From NCBI GenBank assembly GCA_019428955.1, contig JAHYJF010000069.1:1-13794 (forward strand): a DNA stretch of 13,794 nt. The letters are read 5' to 3'. The translations under genes were made by a program, and so were the position numbers. The DNA is from Burkholderiaceae bacterium (GTDB lineage Bacteria > Pseudomonadota > Gammaproteobacteria > Burkholderiales > Burkholderiaceae_E). A model generated the notes under the pieces. That model searched no databases and was not told where the DNA came from. It worked only from the letters and a program-made list of their open reading frames with translations. Positions 1 to 8,770 of this stretch are shown piece after piece. Position 1 is the stretch's first letter; the number at the start of each line of letters is the position of its first letter.

Positions 1-1
1 G

Positions 2-1747
<1,746 letters not shown>

Positions 1748-1784
1748 GCGCGCCGATTCGAGCGGCAGCGCCGAGGTCCTGAAG

Positions 1785-2717
1785 ATGAGGATCGTGATCT
1801 CCCACCCCAAGGCCGCCAATCGGGAGCTCTGGTGCGCGGAAATGACCACCCTGCTGCCGGGCGCCACGGTATTCGCATGGCAGCCAGGGGACCCCCCGGG
1901 GCAGGCCGACTACGCGATCGGCTGGCACCCGGGCGCGGCGCTGTTCACGGCGGTGAGCGGCATCAAGGCGTTCTTCAGCTCCGGCGCCGGCGTCGACCAC
2001 GTACTCGGCGAACCCGGCTACCCCGCCGACCTGCCGCTGATCCGCCTCGAGGATGCCGGCATGGCCCGGCAGATGGCCGAGTACTGCATCTACGAGGTGA
2101 TCCGCATCTACCACCAGCGCGAGCGTTACGAACAGCAGCAGCGCCAACATGTCTGGCGCGAACTCGAGCCGCCACCGCGGACCGGGTTCGGGGTCGGAGT
2201 GATGGGCCTGGGGGTGCTCGGCGCCGCCGTGGCGGGCGCGCTCTCCGGCCTGGGCTACCCGGTGCGCGGTTACTCCCGCAGTCCCAGGGAAATAGCCGGC
2301 ATCGCCTGCTTCAGCGGCGATGCCGAACTGCCCCGGTTCCTGGCCGGCTGCCGGGTGCTGATCCTGATGTTGCCCCTGACCGCCGCCACCACCGCCCTGG
2401 TCGGGCGCGACTTCCTCGCGCAGTTGCCCGCTGGCGCGCACCTGGTGAACGTCGCCCGCGGCGCACTGATCATCGAGGACGACCTGTTGGCAGCACTCGA
2501 CAGCGGCCGGCTCGCCGGGGCAACGCTCGACGTCTTTGGCCAGGAACCCCTGCCCGGCGGCCACCGCTTCTGGGACCACCCGCGAGTGCGGATCACCCCG
2601 CATGTCGCCGCGATCACCCTGGTTGCCGAATCGGCCCGGCAGGTCGCTGCCAAGATCAGCAAACTGGAGCTCGGAGAGCCGGTTTCCGGCCTCGTCGATC
2701 GCTCGCGGGGCTACTGA
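1785..2717 (+). CDS. GhrA-type NAD(P)-dependent 2-hydroxyacid dehydrogenase (glyoxylate/hydroxypyruvate reductase A-like)
   Basis: Predicted cytosolic D-2-hydroxyacid dehydrogenase of 310 residues, the normal length for the GhrA branch, which reduces glyoxylate, hydroxypyruvate or related 2-oxoacids with NAD(P)H. Seen: the substrate-side motif SSGAGVDH (65-72), the Rossmann dinucleotide loop GLGVLG (141-146), and the catalytic triad of the family as R225 in VNVARGA, E254 in FGQEP and H273 in TPHVAA. After the loop, RGYSRS (161-166) offers basic residues that would suit NADPH, as in GhrA. The start is ATG 1785 with GAGGT at 1773-1777, 37 bases after the carboxylase stop, so probably the same transcript. 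The position between a carboxylase and HMG-CoA lyase is unusual; the natural substrate may be a branched or leucine-related 2-oxoacid, which is inference only. Confidence 0.88.
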   Translation: MRIVISHPKAANRELWCAEMTTLLPGATVFAWQPGDPPGQADYAIGWHPGAALFTAVSGIKAFFSSGAGVDHVLGEPGYPADLPLIRLEDAGMARQMAEYCIYEVIRIYHQRERYEQQQRQHVWRELEPPPRTGFGVGVMGLGVLGAAVAGALSGLGYPVRGYSRSPREIAGIACFSGDAELPRFLAGCRVLILMLPLTAATTALVGRDFLAQLPAGAHLVNVARGALIIEDDLLAALDSGRLAGATLDVFGQEPLPGGHRFWDHPRVRITPHVAAITLVAESARQVAAKISKLELGEPVSGLVDRSRGY

Positions 2718-2757
2718 ACCCGCCGGCGGCGGCGCTCTTGAACGAGAACCAAGCAGC

Positions 2758-2763
2758 AAGGAG
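2758..2763 (+). promoter_or_regulatory. Ribosome binding site that sets a TTG start for HMG-CoA lyase
   Basis: AAGGAG lies six bases before the TTG at 2770. No ATG or GTG gives a family-length lyase: the in-frame ATG at 2536 would add 78 residues overlapping the dehydrogenase gene. This site therefore decides the start. Confidence 0.75.
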
Positions 2764-2769
2764 ACGACG

Positions 2770-3690
2770 TTGTCGACCAACAAATTTCCCCACCGGGTCT
2801 CGATCACCGAAGTCGGCCCGCGCGACGGGTTGCAGAACGAGGCCCAGATGATCCCGACCGAGGTCAAGGTCGAGCTCTGCGAACGCCTGCTCGCCGCCGG
2901 CGTTACCAATCTCGAGGCCACCTCCTTCGTATCTCCCAAATGGGTGCCGCAGATGGCCGACGCCGCCGACGTGATGGCGCGGATCACGCGCCGGGCGAGC
3001 GCTCGCATTTCGGTGCTGACCCCCAATATTCGGGGCCTCGAAGGCGCGCTCGAGGCCGGCGCCGACGAGATCGTGATCTTCGGCGCCGCCAGCGAAGCAT
3101 TTTCGCAGCGCAACATCAACTGCTCGATCGCCGAGAGCATCGAACGCTTCCGTCCCGTCGCCCGGCTCGCCAAGGAGCGCGGCGTACTGGTGCGCGCGGC
3201 GATCTCGGTGGCCTTCGGCTGCCCCTATCAGGGCGAGGTGCCGGTGGCCGACGTCATCGCGGTGGTGCGCCAGATGCAGGACCTGGGCTGCGACGAAATC
3301 GGCATCGCCGACACCATTGGCGTTGGCACCGCCGCCCGCGTGCGCGAGGTCTTCGAAGCCGCCGGCCGCGAGGGTCCGCTCGAGCTGTTCTCGGGGCACT
3401 TCCACGACACCTACGGCCAGGCCGTAGCCAACGTGCTGGCCAGCCTCGAAGTCGGCGTCACCCGCTTCGACACCTCGATCGCGGGACTCGGCGGCTGCCC
3501 CTTCGCCAAGGGCGCCACCGGCAACGTCGCCACCGAGGACGTCGTCTACCTGCTCCACGGCCTGGGGATCGAGACCGGCCTGGAGCTGGATCGCCTGGTC
3601 GATGCCGGACAGTGGATTTCGGGCTACCTCGGGCGCAAGAGCAACTCGCGAGCCGGCAACGCCATCGCCGCCAAGCGCCCGGCGCCGTGA
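2770..3690 (+). CDS. mvaB: Hydroxymethylglutaryl-CoA lyase
   Basis: Cleaves (S)-3-hydroxy-3-methylglutaryl-CoA to acetoacetate and acetyl-CoA, the last step of leucine degradation; soluble TIM-barrel, divalent-metal enzyme. From TTG 2770 the product is 306 residues, typical for the family. Seen: EVGPRDGLQNE (14-24, with R18 and D19 at the active site and metal), GHFHDT (209-214, metal ligands H210 and H212), and the lyase signature GLGGCPFAKGATGN (239-252) with catalytic C243. Homologues are also called liuE. A gap of 52 bases separates it from the dehydrogenase, and its stop overlaps the next start by one base. With the carboxylase upstream it supports leucine/isovalerate catabolism, although the methylglutaconyl-CoA hydratase and isovaleryl-CoA dehydrogenase are not in view. 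Confidence 0.95.
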   Translation: MSTNKFPHRVSITEVGPRDGLQNEAQMIPTEVKVELCERLLAAGVTNLEATSFVSPKWVPQMADAADVMARITRRASARISVLTPNIRGLEGALEAGADEIVIFGAASEAFSQRNINCSIAESIERFRPVARLAKERGVLVRAAISVAFGCPYQGEVPVADVIAVVRQMQDLGCDEIGIADTIGVGTAARVREVFEAAGREGPLELFSGHFHDTYGQAVANVLASLEVGVTRFDTSIAGLGGCPFAKGATGNVATEDVVYLLHGLGIETGLELDRLVDAGQWISGYLGRKSNSRAGNAIAAKRPAP

Positions 3691-4127
3691 TGATCGCCCC
3701 GGAGCAGCGCTTCGCCCAGCCGATCCGTGGCCACGCCTACCGGCCGCTTACCAGGGTCCTGGCGGTGACGATCGCGCTCGCGACGCTGGCTTACGGGGCC
3801 AGTGTCGCCGGCAGGGGCGACGGGGTCGCGGGCGCGCTGCTCTTCATGGTGATCAGTGCCGGCCTGGTGATGGTCTTCGCCTGCTGGTACATCGTGATGG
3901 GCCGCACCACCATTGACGCGCGTGGCGTGCACCAGGACTGGATCATGGCCAAATCCTACGGCTGGGGCGAGATCCGCAGCGCCCGGATCCTGCGCCTGCC
4001 ATTGTCGACCCGGCTGATGCTCAACACCGGCCGACCGCCCTTCAAGGTCATCCAGTCCGGCACACCCGAGATCACCGCGGCCTTCGAGGAGATCGTCGCC
4101 TTCTATACCTCGAAGGCGCGGTCCTAG
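3690..4127 (+). CDS. Small membrane protein, two N-terminal helices and a bacterial PH-like C-terminal domain
   Basis: 145 residues from ATG 3690, whose A is the last base of the lyase TGA, so translation is probably coupled; an in-frame GTG at 3687 is an alternative start. Two hydrophobic segments (about 20-39 and 46-69) form a helical hairpin. The remainder begins GRTTIDARGVHQDW (71-84) followed by GWGEIRSARI (91-100), a pattern seen in bacterial PH (bPH) domains, where strand, tryptophan and 'I..a' motifs follow a short membrane hairpin. Function is unknown. Nothing in it suggests an enzyme; it could be a small membrane-associated protein unrelated to leucine breakdown that shares the operon by position. 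The ORF is credible because its start overlaps the upstream stop and both transmembrane segments are clean. Confidence 0.75.
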   Translation: MIAPEQRFAQPIRGHAYRPLTRVLAVTIALATLAYGASVAGRGDGVAGALLFMVISAGLVMVFACWYIVMGRTTIDARGVHQDWIMAKSYGWGEIRSARILRLPLSTRLMLNTGRPPFKVIQSGTPEITAAFEEIVAFYTSKARS

Positions 4128-4129
4128 CC

Positions 4130-4178
4130 GCGGCAGACGCCCCGCCCGGCGGCCGCGGCAGTACCCGACATCTGCCGC
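4130..4178 (+). terminator. GC-rich inverted repeats after the leucine-catabolism genes, possible terminator
   Basis: GCGGCAGA (4130-4137) and TCTGCCGC (4171-4178) are perfect 8-base inverted arms starting three bases after the membrane-protein stop. The loop itself holds a smaller GC-rich inverted repeat (CCGCC/GGCGG around one base, about 4142-4152). No T-tract follows, so this is not a standard intrinsic terminator; it could slow or end transcription with Rho or stabilise the 3' end of the mRNA. Confidence 0.3.
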
Positions 4179-4196
4179 TAGGAAAGGACCCACGAC

Positions 4197-4202
4197 TACA
4201 AT
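4197..4202 (+). promoter_or_regulatory. Possible -10 element for the oxidoreductase operon
   Basis: TACAAT matches the sigma70 -10 hexamer at five of six positions and is the most AT-rich stretch of the 166-base gap before the gamma subunit. No convincing -35 lies 16-18 bases upstream, so the promoter may need an activator or may not be real. It would give a leader of roughly 85 bases. Confidence 0.25.
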
Positions 4203-4293
4203 TGAGCTCTCAAGCGGCCCAGGAGCAGCCTGAAAAGTGCCCTCCGGTCCAACCCGGATTCGGCCGCTCTCCAACCTTGAAGATGGAGGAGAC

Positions 4294-4884
4294 ATGTTCC
4301 AGATCCGCATCCACGGACGCGGGGGCCAGGGCGTGGTCACCGGGGCAGAGATGCTCTCGATGGCCGCTTTCCTGGAAGGCCGCCACGCGCAGGCTTTCCC
4401 CAGTTTCGGTTCGGAACGCACCGGCGCGCCGGTCGTTGCGTTCTGTCGCATCGACGACCGCGAGATCCGCTTGCGCGAGCCGATCATCGAGCCTCATGCG
4501 GTAATCATCCAGGATCCGACTCTGCTGCTCCAGGTCGACGTGCTCTCGGGCCTGCACCGGCCCGATGGCTACATCCTGATCAACACCAACAAGAGTTTCG
4601 CGGAACTCGGGCTGGGCGAGTTCGTCAAGGGCATGCGCCCCAACCGCCTGGTGAGCCTGCCGGCGACCGAACTGTCGCTCAAGCACGTCGGGCGCGCGGT
4701 CCCCAACGTCCCGCTGCTCGGCGGCTTTGCAGCTGCCTCGGGGCTGATCTCGCTCGAATCGGTGATCACCGCGATCAACGAGAAGTTCGGCGGCAAGGTC
4801 GCAGCGGGGAACATCGCGGCGGCCACCGAGGCTTACCAGCTCGTGAAGAACGCCATCAAGGACAAGGAAGCGAATCATGCTTAA
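4294..4884 (+). CDS. 2-oxoacid:acceptor oxidoreductase gamma subunit (PorG/PadE-like)
   Basis: Gamma subunit of the pyruvate/2-oxoacid:ferredoxin oxidoreductase family, which oxidatively decarboxylates a 2-oxoacid to an acyl-CoA. The start is ATG 4294 with GGAGGA at 4285-4290; the longer open frame from 4237 adds 19 residues unlike the family. The 196-residue product opens with the family's nucleotide/CoA-side motif IRIHGRGGQGVVT (4-16) and continues with AFPSFGSERTGAPV (34-47), the conserved loop of gamma domains. Its last eight bases overlap the alpha subunit start at 4877, so the two are translationally coupled. The sequence alone does not reveal whether the substrate is pyruvate, a branched-chain or an aryl 2-oxoacid. 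Confidence 0.93.
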   Translation: MFQIRIHGRGGQGVVTGAEMLSMAAFLEGRHAQAFPSFGSERTGAPVVAFCRIDDREIRLREPIIEPHAVIIQDPTLLLQVDVLSGLHRPDGYILINTNKSFAELGLGEFVKGMRPNRLVSLPATELSLKHVGRAVPNVPLLGGFAAASGLISLESVITAINEKFGGKVAAGNIAAATEAYQLVKNAIKDKEANHA

Positions 4885-6130
4885 ACAGTGCGAAGGCTCC
4901 CATGCCGTGGCCGAGGCCGTGGCGCTGTGCCGCCCCGAAGTAATCTGCGCCTACCCGATCTCGCCCCAGACCCACATCGTCGAGGGGCTCGGCGAGATGG
5001 TGAAGTCGGGCGCGGTCGAGAATTGCGAGTTCATCAACGTCGAGTCCGAGTTCGCCGCGATGTCGGTCGCGATCGGCTCGTCGGCGGCAGGAGCGCGCAC
5101 CTACACCGCCACCGCCAGCCAGGGTCTGCTGTTCATGGCGGAAGCCGTCTACAACGCCTCCGGGCTCGGCCTGCCGATCGTGATGACCGTCGCCAACCGG
5201 GCGATCGGCGCGCCGATCAACATCTGGAACGATCACACCGATTCGATGAGCCAGCGCGACAGCGGCTGGATCCAGATCTTCGCCGAAACCAACCAGGAGG
5301 CGCTCGACCTTCACATCCAGGCGTTCAAGCTGGCCGAGGATCTGTCGCTGCCGGTGATGGTCTGCATGGACGGCTTCATCCTCACCCACGCCTTTGAGCG
5401 GGTCGATATGCCCACCCAGGAACAGGTCGACGCCTTCCTGCCGCCCTACGTACCGCGCCAGTCGCTCGACCCCGAAGACCCGGTCTCGATCGGCGCGATG
5501 GTCGGGCCGGAGGCATTCTCGGAGGTACGCTATCTCGCCCACGCCAAACAGCTTCAGGCGCTCGAACTGATCCCGCGGATCGCCGCCGAGTTCGAGACCG
5601 CCTTCGGCCGCCAGTCGGGCGGCCTGGTGCGCCCCTACAGCATGGACGATGCCGAAACCGTGGTGATCGCGCTCGGCTCGGTGCTCGGCACGATCAAGGA
5701 TACCGTCGACGAAATGCGCGCCGACGGGCTCAAGATCGGCGTGCTCGGGATCACCTCGTTTCGCCCCTTCCCGCTGGCGGCCATCCGCGAGGCGGCCAGG
5801 AACGCGCGGCGCATCGTGGTGCTCGAGAAGAGCCTCGCGGTCGGCATCGGCGGCATCGTCGCCACCAACGTGCGCATGGCAACCGACGGGCTGGCGATCA
5901 AGGTCTACACCGTGGTTGCGGGCCTGGGTGGCCGGCCGATCACCCGGGACAGCCTGCACCGGGTCTTGCGCCAGGCCACGCACGAACAGCTCGAGCCGGT
6001 GCACTTCCTCGATCTGGACATGGGCATCGTCAACCGGGTTCTCGAGCGCGAACGCCAGCAACGGCGCACCGGGCCAATCGCCGAGGGCATCCTGCGCGAG
6101 CTCGGCGCGGGCGCACCGCAGAACCGCTGA
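4877..6130 (+). CDS. 2-oxoacid:acceptor oxidoreductase alpha subunit (PorA/PadG-like)
   Basis: Alpha subunit, 417 residues, close to normal family length. It carries the pyrimidine-side TPP domain and the transketolase C-terminal-like domain of the enzyme. Seen: YPISPQTHIVE (26-36), the thiamine-activating region NVESEFAAM (54-62) with its conserved Glu, and TATASQGLLFM (77-87); further on a hinge, then ALGSVLGTIKD and GITSFRPFP mark the C-terminal domain. ATG 4877 has AAGGAAG at 4864-4870 and overlaps the gamma gene by eight bases. The beta gene follows after 17 bases. Alpha, beta and gamma on separate chains with the ferredoxin part on yet another protein is the four-part POR/VOR organisation, not the single-chain PFOR of anaerobes. 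Confidence 0.94.
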   Translation: MLKQCEGSHAVAEAVALCRPEVICAYPISPQTHIVEGLGEMVKSGAVENCEFINVESEFAAMSVAIGSSAAGARTYTATASQGLLFMAEAVYNASGLGLPIVMTVANRAIGAPINIWNDHTDSMSQRDSGWIQIFAETNQEALDLHIQAFKLAEDLSLPVMVCMDGFILTHAFERVDMPTQEQVDAFLPPYVPRQSLDPEDPVSIGAMVGPEAFSEVRYLAHAKQLQALELIPRIAAEFETAFGRQSGGLVRPYSMDDAETVVIALGSVLGTIKDTVDEMRADGLKIGVLGITSFRPFPLAAIREAARNARRIVVLEKSLAVGIGGIVATNVRMATDGLAIKVYTVVAGLGGRPITRDSLHRVLRQATHEQLEPVHFLDLDMGIVNRVLERERQQRRTGPIAEGILRELGAGAPQNR

Positions 6131-6147
6131 TCGGAGAGAGCTGAGCC

Positions 6148-7146
6148 ATGGACCAACAAGTCAAGTTCTACCAGACCGGCACGTTCACGGTCGGCAACCG
6201 CCTGCTCGCCCCCGAGCAGCGCGCGGTGCAGTCCGACATGCAACGGGTCAACTCGCTGAATTCCGGGCACCGCGCCTGCCAGGGCTGCGGCGAGGCGCTC
6301 GGCGCGCGCTACGCGATCGACGCGGCGATGCGCGCCTGCGACAACCAGCTGATCGCCGCCAACGCCACCGGCTGCCTGGAGGTGTTCTCCACGCCCTACC
6401 CCGAGACCTCGTGGCAAATTCCGTGGATCCACTCTCTCTTTGGCAACGCCGCGGCCGTCGCGACCGGGATCGCCGCTGCGATGCGGGTCAAGGGCCGCAA
6501 CAACGTGCGCGTCATCGCGCAGGGCGGTGATGGCGGCACCACCGACATCGGCTTCGGGTGCCTGTCGGGGATGTTCGAGCGCAACGACGACGTGCTCTAC
6601 ATCTGCTACGACAACGAGGCGTACATGAACACCGGCGTGCAGCGCTCCTCGGCGACACCGCCGGCGGCCCGCACCGCCACCACGATGCCAGTCGGCCCCG
6701 AGCCGGGCAACGTCTTTGGCCAGGGCAAGAACGTGCCGCGCATCGCCATGGCGCACGAAATTCCCTACGTCGCCACGGCGACCGTGGCCGACCTGCACGA
6801 CCTCGAGGACAAAGTCACCAAGGCGATGTCGCTGCGCGGCGCGCGCTACATCCACATTTTCGTGCCCTGCCCGCTGGGCTGGGGCGCGGCCGCCCACGAC
6901 ACCATCAAGCTGGCGCGGCTCGCCAAGGAAACCGGCATGTTTCCGGTGTTCGAAGCCGAGCGCGGCGAGGTTACCGGGGTCTCGAAGATCCGCCGCCGCG
7001 TGCCGGTAGAGGACTACCTCAGGCTCCAGCGCCGCTACGCCCACCTGTTCGGCGCGCAGCCCCTGGTGGCGACGATCGCCAGGATCCAGGCCATGGCGGA
7101 CCGCAACATCCGCATGTACGGGCTGCTGGAAGAGGGGGCCAACTGA
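6148..7146 (+). CDS. 2-oxoacid:acceptor oxidoreductase beta subunit, TPP- and Fe-S-binding (PorB/PadI-like)
   Basis: Beta subunit, 332 residues, holding thiamine diphosphate and the proximal [4Fe-4S] cluster. Cysteines fit the four-ligand pattern of the family: C44 and C47 (ACQGCGEALG), C76 (NATGCLE) and C241 (FVPCPLGW). The TPP/Mg motif runs from GGDGGTTDIGFG (126-137) to NEAYMNTG (156-163). About 40 residues precede the first CxxC, longer than in compact archaeal PorB chains. Its start, ATG 6148, has GGAGAG at 6133-6138. The stop is one base from the flavoprotein start. The substrate pocket cannot be read by eye; phenylglyoxylate, pyruvate and branched-chain 2-oxoacids all remain open. Confidence 0.94.
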   Translation: MDQQVKFYQTGTFTVGNRLLAPEQRAVQSDMQRVNSLNSGHRACQGCGEALGARYAIDAAMRACDNQLIAANATGCLEVFSTPYPETSWQIPWIHSLFGNAAAVATGIAAAMRVKGRNNVRVIAQGGDGGTTDIGFGCLSGMFERNDDVLYICYDNEAYMNTGVQRSSATPPAARTATTMPVGPEPGNVFGQGKNVPRIAMAHEIPYVATATVADLHDLEDKVTKAMSLRGARYIHIFVPCPLGWGAAAHDTIKLARLAKETGMFPVFEAERGEVTGVSKIRRRVPVEDYLRLQRRYAHLFGAQPLVATIARIQAMADRNIRMYGLLEEGAN

Positions 7147-7147
7147 G

Positions 7148-8770
7148 ATGAACAAACCTTTCGCGATTACGCTCGACGTCGGCTCCTCGCTGGCCAACAA
7201 GACCGGATCCTGGCGCACCCACCGGCCCGAATACCTCGACCGACTGCCGCCGTGCAACCACCAGTGCCCTGCCGGCGAGGACATCCAGGGGTGGCTGTTC
7301 CACGCCGAGTCGGGCGACTACGAGAGCGCCTGGCGGCATCTGGTCCGGGACAACCCCTTCCCGGCTATCATGGGCCGCGCCTGCTATCACACCTGCGAGG
7401 GCGCGTGCAATCGCGGCAAGATCGACCTGCCGGTGGGCATCAACTCGGTGGAGCGCTTTCTGGGCGACGAGGCCCTGAAAAGGGGCTGGGCCTTCGTGCC
7501 GCCGCAAGACTCGAGCGGCAAGCACGTGCTGGTGGTCGGCGCCGGCCCCTCGGGAATGTCGGCCGCGTATCACCTGCGCATGCTGGGCCATCAGGTTACC
7601 GTCGCCGAGGCGGGCCCGCTGGTGGGCGGCATGATGCGCTTCGGTATTCCCAAGTACCGGCTGCCGCGCGACGTGCTCGACGCGGAGATGAAGCGCATCA
7701 CCGACCTCGGGGTGACGCTCAAGCTGAATACCAAGGTCGACGACATCATGGTCAGCATGAAGGAGGGAGGCTTCGACGCGTCCTTTCTCGCGGTCGGCGC
7801 CCACATCGCCAAGCGCGCCTTCATTCCGGCCGGCGACGCCTCGCACGTGATCGACGCGGTGGCCGTGCTGCGCTCAATGGAAGGCGAGGACCAGCCCATG
7901 CTCGGGCGGCGCGTGGTCGTCTACGGTGGCGGCAACACCGCGATCGACGTGGCGCGGACCGCCAGGCGGCTGGGGGCGGAGCCGATCATCGTCTATCGCC
8001 GCACCCGCGACAAGATGCCGGCGCACGATTTCGAGGTGGAAGAGGCCATCGAGGAAGGCGTGATGATGAAGTGGCTCTCGACCATCAAACACACCGACGG
8101 CGGCAAGATCAAGATCGAAAAGATGGAGATGGACGCGCATGGCCAGCCGCAGCCGACCGGCGAAATCGAGGAACTGGAAGCCGACTCGCTGGTGCTCGCT
8201 CTCGGCCAGGAAGTGGACCTGTCGCTGCTCGACAAGGTGCCAGGCCTGGACATCGAGGGCGGCGTGGTCAAGGTCGGCAAGAACATGATGACCGGCCACC
8301 CCGGCATCTTCGCCGGCGGCGACATGGTGCCGGCCGAGCGCAACATCACCGTCGCCATCGGGCACGGCAAGAAGGCGGCGCGCCACATCAACGCCTGGTT
8401 GCGCGGCGGGGAACTGCTCGAAGGCCCCAAGCACGAACTGGCGAACTTCGAGAAGCTCAACACCTGGTACTACACCGACGCGCCCAAGACCGTGCGTCCC
8501 GTGCTCGACATCATCCGGCGCCAGAGCACCTTCGATGAGGTGCAGGGGGGGCTGGACGAGACCAACGCACTGTTCGAGGCTCGCCGCTGCCTGTCCTGCG
8601 GCAACTGCTTCGAATGCGACAACTGCTACGGCGTATGTCCGGACAACGCGGTAATCAAGCTCGGGTCCGGCAACCGCTTCCAGTTCAACTACGACTACTG
8701 CAAGGGTTGTGGCATCTGCGTCACCGAGTGTCCCTGCGGGGCGATCAAGATGGTGCCGGAGGAGATCTGA
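7148..8770 (+). CDS. NAD(P)H/FAD oxidoreductase (GltD/NfnB/PadH-like) fused to a two-cluster ferredoxin domain
   Basis: 540-residue electron-transfer protein, likely passing electrons from the oxidoreductase to NAD(P). Domains: an N-terminal Fe-S domain as in GltD with C36, C40, C79, C83, C87; the FAD loop GAGPSG (131-136); the NAD(P) loop GGGNTAIDVA (260-269) followed by VYRRTRDKMPA (282-292); and the closing FAD motif IFAGGDMVPAERNITVAI (387-404). The last 60 residues add a ferredoxin module: C487, C490, C493, C497-P and C518, C521, C524, C528-P would hold two [4Fe-4S] clusters by the usual cross-ligation, with further cysteines C481, C484 and C530. PadH of phenylglyoxylate oxidoreductase and NfnB share the flavin core, while PadF is a separate ferredoxin, so this looks like PadH plus PadF in one chain. 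GAGGGGG (7132-7138) precedes ATG 7148, one base after the beta stop. Often mislabelled glutamate synthase small subunit. Confidence 0.9.
   Translation: MNKPFAITLDVGSSLANKTGSWRTHRPEYLDRLPPCNHQCPAGEDIQGWLFHAESGDYESAWRHLVRDNPFPAIMGRACYHTCEGACNRGKIDLPVGINSVERFLGDEALKRGWAFVPPQDSSGKHVLVVGAGPSGMSAAYHLRMLGHQVTVAEAGPLVGGMMRFGIPKYRLPRDVLDAEMKRITDLGVTLKLNTKVDDIMVSMKEGGFDASFLAVGAHIAKRAFIPAGDASHVIDAVAVLRSMEGEDQPMLGRRVVVYGGGNTAIDVARTARRLGAEPIIVYRRTRDKMPAHDFEVEEAIEEGVMMKWLSTIKHTDGGKIKIEKMEMDAHGQPQPTGEIEELEADSLVLALGQEVDLSLLDKVPGLDIEGGVVKVGKNMMTGHPGIFAGGDMVPAERNITVAIGHGKKAARHINAWLRGGELLEGPKHELANFEKLNTWYYTDAPKTVRPVLDIIRRQSTFDEVQGGLDETNALFEARRCLSCGNCFECDNCYGVCPDNAVIKLGSGNRFQFNYDYCKGCGICVTECPCGAIKMVPEEI
8758..8764 (+). 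promoter_or_regulatory. Strong Shine-Dalgarno inside the flavoprotein end, serving a CTG start
   Basis: GGAGGAG is embedded in the codons for the last residues of the flavoprotein. Its GGAGG core ends four bases before CTG 8767, the only start codon candidate that preserves the first strand of the downstream metallo-hydrolase. It supports a stop/start overlap (CTGA) and re-initiation by the same ribosome. Confidence 0.55.

Noticed and set aside
4237..4293. Upstream extension of the gamma subunit
   Set aside because: The 19 added residues do not resemble the family, and ATG 4294 has a strong Shine-Dalgarno and matches the usual N terminus.
4856..7284. Two overlapping minus-strand open frames of 401 and 459 codons opposite the oxidoreductase alpha and beta genes
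   Set aside because: Products are His/Arg/Gly-rich mirror compositions of the real genes without motifs or ribosome binding sites, so they are GC-bias shadows.
7148..8770. Glutamate synthase small subunit (gltD)
   Set aside because: No large subunit is nearby, the gene sits one base from an oxidoreductase beta subunit, and the C-terminal ferredoxin module does not belong to GltD.
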